Notes under the pieces: model-generated | Databases searched by the model: none | The model's input: only the letters and a program-made list of their open reading frames with translations | Told to the model about the DNA's origin: nothing | From: Sphaerosporella brunnea | Lineage: Eukaryota; Ascomycota; Pezizomycetes; Pezizales; Pyronemataceae | Length of the DNA: 64,000 nucleotides | NCBI GenBank assembly: GCA_008704415.1 | Contig: VXIS01000133.1 | Span: forward strand, 1 to 64,000 | Reading direction: 5' to 3' | Shown here: positions 43,840-53,570 of the stretch, piece after piece | How the letters are laid out: every line of letters begins with the position of its first letter | Numbering within the stretch: position 1 is the first letter of the stretch | Made by a program: the position numbers and the translations under genes

Positions 43840-45475
43840 GCATGTTGAGAAGCCTTGGGGCGGCTACGCCAAGTGGAAACCGTTGCCAGATAGAGGTGGT
43901 GAGGTCGAAGGGGAACAGGGTTCGTGAGCCAGTAGGTGGACTTTTCAGACGTATCTCGGCCCGTTGAAGAGCAGCAATCACCGCGTAGGAGATAATAGAG
44001 TCGGCACGTCAAAATGCTCTTGTTTGGCTACTGCCAGCGCAATTGGCTCGCAGCTTATGGCGGTGAGCTAGCCGTCGTAGGGAGTGTAGTAGCGGGTGCC
44101 ACAGGACAGGCTTTGCGCCATATCTCCACCTGTTGAATCGCGGCAGCCAGTGCGACCATAGCAATCCAATCACCGCGTTTACAAGCTCTAGGAAGGCCAT
44201 TACCACGTGCTCCGGCCCGGAGGGCCTTGCGGTGCCGAGCGACGGAACGCCACAGTGCCGGGTTGTGAGGCGGGGGAGCGTTTACCTGACCGAACGTTCT
44301 AGTCAACCTAACAAGAACATCTCGTTACTATCTGGTTGTTTGTCTACTCGACTGGATCCCTATCGTCGTCCGTCTTATCGCCCCTCGAACCCTGGCGTGC
44401 TCCCTCCTGTTGAGACCGAGCGCTAACACCAGGCTGTGGTGCCGTGTTGTCTGGTAGCCGTGTATACTCCGTTCCAACATCCCGTTCGCAACGCCCGCAT
44501 GGCATGTCGCCATAATCCCTCCCCCAGCGAGGCCAGAGGTAGCTACACGCCGCGAAGACTCGGACTGAGGTTGCGTGCAGCGGGTGTGTTCTGCGAAACA
44601 TTTGCGGGTGCTAAGACTGGCCTGTGTTGCTGACTAGTGAAAATCAGAGCGTATGGTATCGGAACCATTGAAACGAACAATGCACACTGAGGACAGCCGG
44701 GCTGCCTGCGTCTTGGCCATCAGCCGACACAGGCGTGCTTTAGTTTGTGACTGTATCGACGGCATCTTCGCGCCATGTGGGATCAAGCGAGCCGCCGGCG
44801 GCAGTCCAGGCGCCGAATGATCCGCGTACGACTGGGAACTGGCGGCTGACGAACTTGACAACATCTGACAGCAGAACGGTCTGACAGCAGAACGGCGCAA
44901 GTCGATATGCGTTGTTGTCTTCCACATGGCGGCGGACCCACAACACAGTGATGTCATGTACTGCCGCAGACAGAGGCCCTCCACGACGACCGATGTTGCA
45001 CCCCGATGCGGGGCAGGCCGCATGCAGGACTGAAGATAGTTGACCCAACATCGCTCCGGCAACGCCGCACTGCGTAAACACTGTCTGACCATGCCAGCTC
45101 TATACAGAGTGCAAACGTGTAAACCCAAACGCGTTCTCCCCCTGGCGTGACGTGAGCCGATGGCTTGGGACTCACCTTGCGTGCCAGAAACTGCCCCGCC
45201 CCGGGCCCACGCATGTGCGAGGTAATGATTGTTGAAACTCGATCTGAACAGGAGGGCGCGCGCGCGGGTTCGAGGGGCGATACAATGGACGACGATAGGA
45301 TGCAGTAAGAAGAGGATATCATTCATGGTTAACTAGAACGTTCGGGGAGGCAAACCCTCCCCGCCTGACTCTGTACGTCGCTCCGCTCCACAAGGCACTC
45401 TGCACCGCAACGCTCCCCCGCGGAGCGCGTACAGAAACAAAACAACAGCACCTGATGCCGTACCCAAGATATCGC
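43840..45475. other. No supportable gene
   Basis: Long overlapping minus-strand frames (44634-45326, 44740-45081, 44954-45322) run in three different frames of the same DNA and none shows a motif. A 16-bp tandem duplication CTGACAGCAGAACGG occurs at 44865-44896. Confidence 0.4.
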
Positions 45476-46479
45476 CCTAATGCAACCTCAAACTCTCAAG
45501 AAAAGCACCATGCTTCACACTACCGAGGGCCTTCGTCGGACCAGAGATCACGTCTTCCAGCCACATTGCGTTTTTCCAGGCATCCGCTGTGGCAATCAGC
45601 TCCGCTTCCATCGTGCGTTGAGCAACCAAGGACTGTGTTCGGGACTTCCACATGATGACAATCCACCCTGAGGTTGATTTTGACGCATCCGGATCGCCAG
45701 CATGGTCAGCATCAGCGTAGGCAACGATAGACGGAAACTTTCGGCAGAACTGGAGCCGAATTTCCATCATCTGGAACTATGGGAAGTGAATAGTGCGAGG
45801 TACCCACAAGGTGGCGGAGAAGATGGTCCCGGTCATGCGCCTGTTCCTCAGGGGAGTCATCCATCAACCCTCGTGCATGCAGCTTCGTTCCGGTGTCCAT
45901 TGGCATCCTCCGCTTCGGCGACGTTTCCATTCCAAAACGCTCAATGATCTTCTCGATGTAGGCCTGCTGCGTGTCCTGAACCGATTTCTTGCTGCGATTG
46001 CGGATCACCGTGAGGCCAACGTACATAAACCGATCTCCCTCCGGGCCGCCCTTTGTGTTGAAGCGGGCGTTCAGCTTGTCACAAAGCTCGCGAAGCTTCT
46101 GCGCCTTTGCGGAAATCTGAAGATCGTCAACGTACAGGCTCAACCAAGCTTGTCCAGCTGAGGATGTACTGGGGGTGTAAAAAAGTCTGGGTGCAGCGAT
46201 TGAGGCCTGCAGAGCCAATTCCTTTTCAATGAAGCCGCTGATATCATCAAACCAGTACTTTCCAGACTGCTTCAACCCAGGGACAGACTTCTTCAGGCGA
46301 ACAATAGGATGCTTACGCCTCCAGGGACCGTCCATCCACACCGCAGCTGGGAGCCGAAGATAAACCTCCTTGTGTAGCGTAGCGCCAAGATAGACAGTAG
46401 GGAGGTGCAAAACAGCAATGTGAAGGTCCTTCCTTGCTGCTTCAGCTAGGGTCAGACGTATCACTTCGGCATCCACAAC

Positions 46480-46494
46480 TGGAGAGGAAATCTC
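46480..46494. repeat. 15-bp target-site duplication (left) of LINE
   Basis: TGGAGAGGAAATCTC, identical to 47219-47233. The bases next to each copy differ on both sides, so the duplication is exactly 15 bp. Confidence 0.9.
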
Positions 46495-47218
46495 AGACGT
46501 CCCCGGCAACGAGGAAGCCGACAAGCGCGCCAAAGACGCCGCCACCAGCCGATCTCCATGCGAAGTCCCCGAGGTGCTCGCCGCCACGTCGCTCGCCTAC
46601 ATCGCCAGGGCCGGCACCGAGGCCAAACGACAAGACCGCGACCGGTGGCTTGCCAAGCATTGCCGGCCGAAGAGCTACTACAAGCCACCCAGACGCAACA
46701 AGGCCGCTTTCAAAACCAAGAAGGCCCTGGCAGCGCGCTTCTTCCAGCTAAGGCTGCAGAAAGCCCCGACAGGCCCCTACCTGCATCGGACCGGGCGTCG
46801 CGCGGACGACAAGTGCTGGTTCTGCCAGCTGAAGCCGTCGCAGTCGCGGAATCACCTTTTCAAGACATGCCGACGGTGGCGTAATGAGCAGATAACCCTA
46901 TGGCAGGCAGTCGCCGCGGCGACGCGTAGCGAGGGCAAAGAGAGGGGGAAGACGAATACGGCGGTCAGGGATCTACTGAGCGCTGCATAGAGGCGGTTAT
47001 GGCCTTCTTGAGCAGCACGAGCGTGGGAATGTGGCCGAATGCGGCCTGAATGCGGCCTCTTAGGGCCCGAATCTGTTTCCTTTGTCGAGTTATGATCTTT
47101 TCCTTGCTTTCTTTCCTTTTCTCAGAGGAGCGGACCCCACAGTAGGCCTCGGGCGGTGATCCTGTACTCTATATGCCATGGCCGCACGCGGCCAAATGCA
47201 ATATGATTAAAACAAAAA
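46495..47218 (+). mobile_element. 5'-truncated LINE (Tad-like) insertion in copia pol
   Basis: A 724-bp insertion bounded by the 15-bp duplication. The coding part, open from the 5' junction to the stop at 46988, gives DVPGNEEADKRAKDAATSRS (end of RNase H), DRWLAKHCRPKSYYKPPRR, ALAARFFQLRLQKAPTGPYL, DDKCWFCQLKPSQSRNHLFK and a Lys/Arg/Thr-rich C-terminus ending VRDLLSAA. Cys-x2-Cys...His...Cys is the terminal zinc cluster. A 3' UTR of about 230 bp carries GGCCGCACGCGGCC and ends AATATGATTAAAACAAAAA. Truncation at the 5' end, an A-rich 3' end and a 15-bp duplication are the marks of target-primed reverse transcription. The coding tail has no stop or frameshift, making it the youngest LINE here. 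Confidence 0.92.
47180..47193 (+). other. LINE 3'-end hairpin, copy 3
   Basis: GGCCGCACGCGGCC preceded by ATGCCAT and followed by AAATGCAATATGATTAAAAC, 25 bp from the 3' terminus of a LINE with exact boundaries. Confidence 0.8.
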
Positions 47219-47233
47219 TGGAGAGGAAATCTC
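47219..47233. repeat. 15-bp target-site duplication (right) of LINE
   Basis: TGGAGAGGAAATCTC; see the left copy at 46480-46494. Confidence 0.9.
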
Positions 47234-47764
47234 TGAGTATTCAGCTGAGGTTTGCATATCACCACGCACAACCAAGCGATCCTATACTTTTCAATCGTAC
47301 CATCTGGGAGTTGCTTGACAGCCATAACCCATTTGCTATCGATGACCTTTCCAGGAGCGGTCTCAATAAACTCGTATACATCATGCTAACGAAGGGATGT
47401 GTGTTTACTAGCAATTGCTGTCATCTACTCATCCACTTCGTCAGAAGCCAGTGCATCTTCGTAGGTTTTTGGCGCCAGGGACCGCCAAATAGGCAGTTTG
47501 AAGTCCCGCAAAAACGCGAGAAGTATCTACTGCAAGGCGTATAGAGTCTTTGGCCGCTGCACGCGTCTGTGATGGCAGGGTCCGTCGAGTTTGACTTAAC
47601 AACGCTCTCAGCTCATGCTTGAGGTGCTGTGGTGGCTGTGCAACCGTATCAAGTGCAATGGAAAGATGTTCATCGGCGAGAGCCGTAACGGGGAGGGTCG
47701 GAAACAAGGGGACGAGACGAGGCTTGGACGTGACGAGAGGCACAAAGCACGGGATCCGGGACTC

Positions 47765-47962
47765 AGATCTGAACCAGAGTACTTAGATTGACATACGAAG
47801 GTTCAGTGAAGGGAAAAGGAAAAGAACGCAAACAACAAAGCGGACGTGCCTCTATATAGTCTACGTGATCGCGGTGCGCCGCACCACGTGTTACCCGAAC
47901 ATAACCTTCGCAGAGCCGCGACACAGACCCGCAACACCCTAATCCAACCTCGCGCCGTGACA
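47765..47962 (-). repeat. LTR-like promoter segment, copy 2
   Basis: On the minus strand reads GCGGGTCTGTGTCGCGGCTC, GTAGACTATATAGAGGCAC, GCTTTGTTGTTTGCGTTC, TTCACTGAACCTTCGTATGT and CAATCT, like 28500-28695. It lies directly upstream, in the same orientation, of the copia pol remnant, as a 5' LTR would. If so, gag and integrase have been deleted between about 47740 and 47765. Confidence 0.55.
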
Positions 47963-49009
47963 AACAAAAGCAATGTCATTTTCGCCTGTCTCGAAATAGC
48001 AGACTGCCACCTCAGCATGACACAAGTCGATTTGACTTGTACTCGGCAGAATTTCCGAGTTCTTATAGAATACTGAATAGGTATCCCCCCAGTTCGGCAA
48101 CAGGGTGCAAAGCAGTGGGATCGAGTTCATTCCCAAGCGCCGATGAAGACCGCACCTGTGGCGGTCAGCTGTTGTAGACAGGAACGGCAGAAGCGACAGA
48201 AGCGACAGACTCCGTCGCTGAGGACCGTGTGATCTTTCCGACTCAGAAGAGAGAGGAAGATTTGCGAGGCGACACGGCTGGAAGATTATCCTCGGGGTGA
48301 ATGCGACAGCCAGCGCGGCTGGTCGGCTGTTGCAAGGCGCGAATGTGGTGTGTCGATTTTCAGCACTCCAGAGACGCTGTTGCGACGATAGTACAGTCAC
48401 AAGAGCAGTGGGAGTCAAGAATTTTCATATGCTAGTCGCTGAATACCAAGCTGCGAGCGAGGATGATGTCCCCAAATGTGCAGGACGATATGCAGCGTTA
48501 TGGCGTACGCTACCTACTACACAGCGTGAAGAATGAACTGATAGCCGAGCGCCATAAAGGTCAGCCACAACAATAGAAGCTCACGCCAGTTACAGCACCA
48601 GATGAAAGGAATCACATGCATCAGACGAATGCAGAGTGACGTGTCATGATCCGCTGCCGAGTGATGACGAAAGATCAACAATCGCGGCCAGGCTTTGCGA
48701 GTGCTTGGAAAGCAACGGTACCGCTGCTCTGCCCCGCCAATGCGACTGCCGAGCACAGGCCTACGCAGCGTGTGCGCAGCCCGTGGAACCGGGCAGTAGT
48801 GCATGCGTAAGCCAACGCGGTCCACAGTATCTCCGAGCACGCGGCCAAGAGTGCTTAGGTGAGCGCATGCATGCGAGTGAGAGTGCGTGTTGGTCTCGGC
48901 ACGGGTACGCGGGCTAGGGCTCGCACGGCCCTCGCGCCCAGCCAGCCACCTACCTCCCTCTGCGTGATCCCGCACCGCACGCACACACCCACGCCTGCCC
49001 ACTCACCAA
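47963..49009. other. No gene; upstream region of the kinase gene
   Basis: Open frames at 47939-48418 (-) and 48517-49002 (-) show no motif. The last 100 bp before 49010 are CCACC/CACACC-rich, like the leader of the gene at 12279. No clear TATA box was seen. Confidence 0.4.
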
Positions 49010-51330
49010 ATGGCATCATCGCTGCCCGCGCCCGTTCTCGCCGCCTGGACCGGCGACGCCGCGCTCTCCGCCGACAAGATCAACTACCTCTATTGGAGTG
49101 AGGCGAACCCCTCGCGCTGTCCCGGCGACGCCTGCGCTAACCGTCGCGTCCAGAGTTCACCCAGTGCCAGTCGTGCCCGTCGGATGTGTTCGTCACGCTG
49201 CTTTCCGAGGTGAGCGGCGTGTGCGCCTGCCCCCCGCCCTGAGCCGGACGTTGACCGCAATAAACAGATCCAAAAGATGTATCGCGAGTGCTATGTTCCG
49301 AGGTCCACGTGTGATCAGCGGAAGGACGAGATTATTGCGCTGCAGCAGCAGAGTGCTACATATCTTGCGCAGATCGCACAGTTCAAGGAGGACCGTGCCT
49401 CGTTGACGGAAAGGCATCTCGCCGAGATGGCGCAGTTGAAGGAGGAGCGTGCCTCATTGACGGAAAGGCATCGCGCCGAGATGGCGCAGTTGAAGGAGGA
49501 TCGTGCCTCATTGACGGAAAGGCATCTCGCGGAAATGGCGCAGTTGAAGGAGGACCGTGCCTCATTGAGGGAAAAGCATCTCGCGCAGATAGCGGGGCTC
49601 CGAAAACAGTGCGCAGTATTGAAAGCCACCGCCGAGGCGGCCGAGAAGTTCCACGCGTCCGAAACCGCCGCCTTGCGGAAAGCCGCAACGTCGAACGAAG
49701 AGACGCTCGACATGTACAAGCGCGAAGTGCACTCGCTGCGGCTGATGTGCGCTTCCAAGTGGGGTGAGCACCCACCCCGTCTACCTGCGCGGAGACTAGA
49801 CGCTGACCCCCCCCCCCCACCGAACTAGGAGCGGATACGCGCGCGGAGTTTTTCTTCAAGAAGGTGATCGAGACCGACCCTGCGCGGATCGACCAGCCGC
49901 TGCCCATCAGCCCGGTGACTGGAAGCACCCCGGAGATGCGCCCCATCCTGGAAAACCCGCGGATCACCGAAAATCAGATGTACTCCCCCGTCACCGCCTT
50001 CTTGAGCGGTCTGCTGCCAGACCATACCGTGTCCGATACCCATCTCAACGCATACCTGTCCGACCGAGCGCCCGACATCACCATCTCGCTTAAAGGGATC
50101 AACCAAATCCACAAGCAGTACGTCATCACCTTCGTCGAGATCAAGCGTCCGACTGCCGCTCTGGACAGATCGGCGAAGGGACAGGCGCTCGATCAGGCGT
50201 ACAAACTCGCCGAGTGCCAGCCGTGGCGGCGGACGATCACGATGTTGGTTTCGAACATCAAATCCAACGTGTTCATCACGCTGGAGCGAAACGAGAAGAA
50301 GCTAGAGCTCAAAACGTACAGCTCGGTGAACTTTGAGACGGCCATGCAATACCTGAAGAGGGTCGTCAACGATCCCGAGTCGCAGCCGCAGTTCCCGCCA
50401 TTCTCGACCCAGCTGGGAGCAGTCGACAAGATACTGGGGAACACCAAACTCTCCGCTGTGGCGCAGTTCACCGTCAAGGGTGTCCCGGCGGGCACGTCAC
50501 CCGTTGCGGAGGCCGCCTCCACGCTGAAAAACCCAACAGCAATCGCGGTCAAACACTGCACTGCCGACCTGGCCGTGAACATGATAAAGAATGAGATCCG
50601 CACCTTGAGGCTGCTGCAGACCATGGGCGGGCACGACCGTCTGCCAAAGATCCTATTTCACACCCCCGACGAGCTGGGGTACGCCATGTTACCCGTCGCC
50701 CAACCGGTGGACACGGTCCTGCTGAACAACAACGGCTTCATGGCCAGGACGGTGACCAGCGACGTGCTCTCAGCGATGACCTGGCTCCACGAGCGCGGCA
50801 TCGTGCACCGCGACATCCGGTGGGACAACATCATGATGCACTCCGAGCACGGGCTGCTGGTTGACTTCGGCGCGGCAGTGTTCCTGCCCACGCCGCCCGT
50901 GTCGTACCAAGGCGGCTTCGCCTGCTGCCCGCCGCGAGTCCTGCCGGTGATCGACCGGCCATACACGCCCTCACGCGCCGACGACTACCACGCGTACGTG
51001 CTGCTGTTCAACGCGGTGCTTCATCCGCGGTCCATGAAGTCGTTCCTCTCTAGAATGGTGGATAGCCCTCACAGCAACGAATCGAAGTGTTTGCAGCACT
51101 TGTGGGCGCAGCTGACCAAGTCCGACACCTGGGGTCGGTATGTCGCCGCGGCGGCACGCGAGGACCTGGATGTTTTGAGGAAACTCCCCGAGGCGCTCGT
51201 CGTTCTGGATAAGCGACCGGACGCTGCCTGGCGGCGGGGAGAACAACCGGACCTGGACCTGGACGAGGCGTTCGGCGCGTTAGAACTCGAACCGGGCGCG
51301 GAGGAGGACGCTGACGGAGAGCCGCAGTGA
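49010..51330 (+). CDS. Crinkler/RHS-type protein: coiled coil + PD-(D/E)xK + kinase
   Basis: Four exons (49010-49097, 49154-49209, 49268-49763, 49829-51330) encode about 713 residues. The N-terminus has a Cys pair (FTQCQSCPSD, residues 31-40). Residues 80-156 are a coiled coil made of 18-residue tandem units (54-bp DNA repeats at 49372-49590). A PD-(D/E)xK nuclease-like domain shows APDITIS (Asp296), VEIKRP (Glu317, Lys319) and GQALDQAY. The kinase domain has Lys455 (IAVKHC), Glu469 (IKNEIRTL), HRD Asp542 with Asn547 (IVHRDIRWDNIM) and DFG Asp559, all present, so activity is plausible. This nuclease-kinase pairing, with the HRDIRW wording, is typical of Crinkler/RHS (CR) effectors, proposed to act in nuclei of hosts or rivals. 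No signal peptide is evident. The tail is acidic. No defect was found. Confidence 0.88.
49098..49153 (+). other. Intron 1 of the CR kinase gene
   Basis: 56 bp, donor GTGAGG, branch-like GCTAAC, acceptor TCCAG. Removal joins YW to KFTQCQSC in frame. Confidence 0.75.
49210..49267 (+). other. Intron 2 of the CR kinase gene
   Basis: 58 bp, donor GTGAGC, branch-like GTTGAC, acceptor AACAG. It contains an in-frame TGA, so it must be removed for the downstream coiled coil to be joined. Confidence 0.75.
49372..49590 (+). repeat. 54-bp coding tandem repeat (coiled coil)
   Basis: Units at 49379, 49433, 49487 and 49541 (marker CAGTTGAAGGAGGA) encode 18-residue blocks around MAQLKEDRASLTERHLAE. Units are nearly identical, so the array is recent and probably variable in number. 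Confidence 0.92.
49764..49828 (+). other. Intron 3 of the CR kinase gene
   Basis: 65 bp, donor GTGAGC, branch-like GCTGAC, a run of C, acceptor AACTAG. Removal joins ASKWG to ADTRAEFFFKK in frame. Confidence 0.75.
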
Positions 51331-51876
51331 TGGTCGCGATTGGGAGGGCTATTTCTGGAAGGCCGCCCGGGCTTCATTTATATATAAACTATCGGTAGTC
51401 GCGACAATCAACATTTTTGTTTCTCTTTGCGTGTGTGCTTTTGCAGGAGCGAGGCGTGCACCGGCCGTCGGTTCGAAAGTGAATCTTGAGAGCTGAACAA
51501 CACTTGGATCGCTGCATAGTAAATTCGCATGGATACCGTTACGTGGCGTCAACGCTGTCCGCTATTCCAGACAGAAACCGCGGTGGGCGCCCGGTATCGA
51601 GATGAGACACCTACCCCGCGCCTGTCGATATGATGGCGCTGGCTCTTCCGATCAGTTTGTGCGCCGTGATTCTGTTGGTATACAGCGCAGAGAGGTCCGC
51701 GACACTGCAGCTGTCCACCCTGTGAAAGATACCAACAAAAAAAAGCAAGGCTTTTGAGGTTGTGGAGGACAGTAGTTGTATAGGAATACCCGAGAAGCCG
51801 CGACAGGTACATCGAGGCAAGAGCCCACGTCACATCCGCCGCCGGTCTTACAGCTCAACACAGCCTATATCTACCG
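51331..51876. other. 3' flank of the CR gene; no other gene
   Basis: An AT-rich block at 51376-51392 (TTTATATATAAACTATC) could serve 3'-end formation. No motif-bearing frame. Confidence 0.4.
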
Positions 51877-52385
51877 CATATTCAGCGGTGTAAAGCTGCC
51901 GCGCAGCTCGCCATGGGAGCGATAGCCTTAGGGGTCTCCGCATAACGTGTCGTGAACGACGCGCGTGGTTTTTGTACTCCTGCGCTTGCACGGCGGAGGT
52001 AGCGGAGGTGGCGTGTATTGCAGTCCGTGAGCACGCAACTGAGTTCTGGGGTGATCATGGCAATCGTCCACCCGCGGCGGCGGTGAGGCGGGTTGTTGCC
52101 AGCCACTCCTCCGCCTCTGTCTACCGTGGGGGACGGCATATTGAGCAGTGTAAAGCTGCCTTTATCAAACCCCGCGCATGCCGCCAAGGAAGCGATACCG
52201 TTCCGCGTTGGGAGTGCCTCGGCATAAGCTTCCCGGAACTGACACCTTGCTTTTGTGGTTCCGCGCCTGCAAGTCGGAGGTACGGACGCTGGCGTGTATT
52301 GCAAGCTCTGGCTTCCGGGTTGGTCATCTCCCTTGTCCACCTGCAGCGCCGGTGAGGCGCGTGTGGCCATGCCGCTCGTCCTCTA
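51877..52385 (+). repeat. Diverged tandem duplication, about 255 bp
   Basis: GCATATTCAGCGGTGTAAAGCTGCC at 51879 is answered by GCATATTGAGCAGTGTAAAGCTGCC at 52135, each followed by matching CGCC-GGGAGCGATA, TCCTGCGC/TTCCGCGC, GGAGGTAS and GGCGTGTATTGCA segments. No function is apparent. Confidence 0.7.
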
Positions 52386-52387
52386 TG

Positions 52388-52500
52388 TGGCGATGGACTC
52401 GAGGCGGCTCGAGACGAGCTCGTGGGTAGGATCGAGTCGGCTCGTCCAATTCCCAGGCTCGGCTCGCGGGCTCGAGCCATGCTCGAGCCGTCCGATTGTT
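52388..52500. repeat. GAGC/CTCG-rich repeat fragment
   Basis: Starts near GCGATGGACTCGAGGCGGCT and is rich in CTCGAG and GGCTCG, like the ends of the GAGCC-type hAT elements. Only one end is recognisable. Confidence 0.45.
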
Positions 52501-53389
52501 TCACACAAACATTAGGGGAACAGGGTCATACTACCGCGGAGTCTACATTTCGGGGTGATATCACACGGTATATACAAGTCTATTTCCCGCAATCTACCCT
52601 CGTTGGTGCCGGGCAACTGATACCATGGAACTATTCAAGAACCACCAGATCTTTGGCAACAAATCAAATAGCCAGTCAGCTTATAATACGAGGTTGTTTA
52701 AGGCTATGGCATGCTACAGGACAATGTTTGAACCGGCCTGATCGGAAGTGATCACAGCTGTCATGTATATGAATTACACTTTTGGATGGCCTGCAGAAAG
52801 ACGCTTGGCGAGCACTTTACAAGCTATATTGCGCTGTGTTCTACATGATAAAGCAAAGCGTGGGACTGAATGTCGTATATGCAGGCGACAGGTGGTTCAA
52901 AGAAATCATACAGGCCAGCAGCAAATGAGGACATCAGACGGACTCTCAGGCCGTCTGTTTTTGCTTATTCGATTGTGACTCACGTACACACTTGCGGCCA
53001 CTAGCCCACAAGGCTATACCTAGGTGCTCCCGGAAAGCGGGGACCGGACATGCACCCGACCCTCGGTGGGAGGGCCCAGAAAATACGTCACGCCGGCTAC
53101 ACGCGGTGGATTTAACCGTGGCTGCAGAGTTCTTTTGACTTTGCGGCGTTCTGTTGACCGAAGGCGGCAAAGGAAGACACACCAAGGCGAGTACATATAA
53201 TACCCGTACGCGTGGCGTGCTATCATCGCAGGCAAAAAAAGGAACATCAAATCACACTGCGAAAAAGACAACGCGCATGTATTTGAGTAAGTGTGCACAA
53301 ATGGACAATTTCCGCTGCTGGATTGCGCTGCGGCGTAGCGGCGGTGGTTGGCGATAGATCAATGATTTCCGACGCCGGGCGGCGGTGCG
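52501..53389. other. No supportable gene
   Basis: The plus strand 52620-52980 is AT-richer and reads in one frame through YNTRLFKAMACYRTMFEPA, a stop, and VITAVMYMNYTFGWPAE. It might be an exon relic, but no family is recognised. Confidence 0.3.
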
Positions 53390-53570
53390 TAGTGTCGTGG
53401 ACGGGTCGGGGCGCCCCGACTGGGCACGGGGCGCGACGGGGCGGCGACCGCCTCAACGGACCCCGATCCACCCCGCCCAACCCGTCGTGCCCGAGTGCAC
53501 CCACCCCGCTCTTCCCCAGTGCACCCCGCCCTGCCCCGGCCTACCCCGCCGCGCCCCGTGCACAGCACTA
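53390..53570. mobile_element. GC-rich MITE, copy 2, 8-bp target duplication
   Basis: A 181-bp element flanked by exact GCGGTGCG (53382-53389 and 53571-53578). Ends are TAGTGTCGTGGACGGG and, inverted, TAGTGCTGTGCACGGG. The interior is CCCCGCCC-rich. Same family and length as 23993-24175. Confidence 0.85.

Larger units (their letters stand above)
45477..47745 (-). pseudogene. Copia retrotransposon pol (RT-RNase H), split by a LINE
   Basis: Minus-strand order: a linker (QHLKHELRALLSQTRR), then FKLPIWRSLAPKTYEDALAS (47510-47450), YEFIETAPGKVIDSKWVMAV and KQLPDGTIEKYR (47380-47270). The LINE insertion at 46495-47218 follows. After it the RT continues EISSPVVDAEVIRLTLAEAA (46490-46435), EVYLRLPAAVW, VRLKKSVPGLKQSGKYWFDD and LSLYVDDLQISA (about 46145-46110), then FMYVGLTVIR. 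RNase H begins YADADHAGDPDASKSTSGWI (45720-45660) and continues to about 45480. The YVDD box is intact, but the first catalytic Asp motif (normally LDV-TAYL) reads LHLPTVYL, so the enzyme would be inactive. A frameshift separates RT and RNase H. Integrase and gag are not adjacent. Confidence 0.85.

Noticed and set aside
44634..45326. 230-codon minus ORF as a gene
   Set aside because: Two other minus frames are also open over the same DNA and none has a motif or start context that singles it out.
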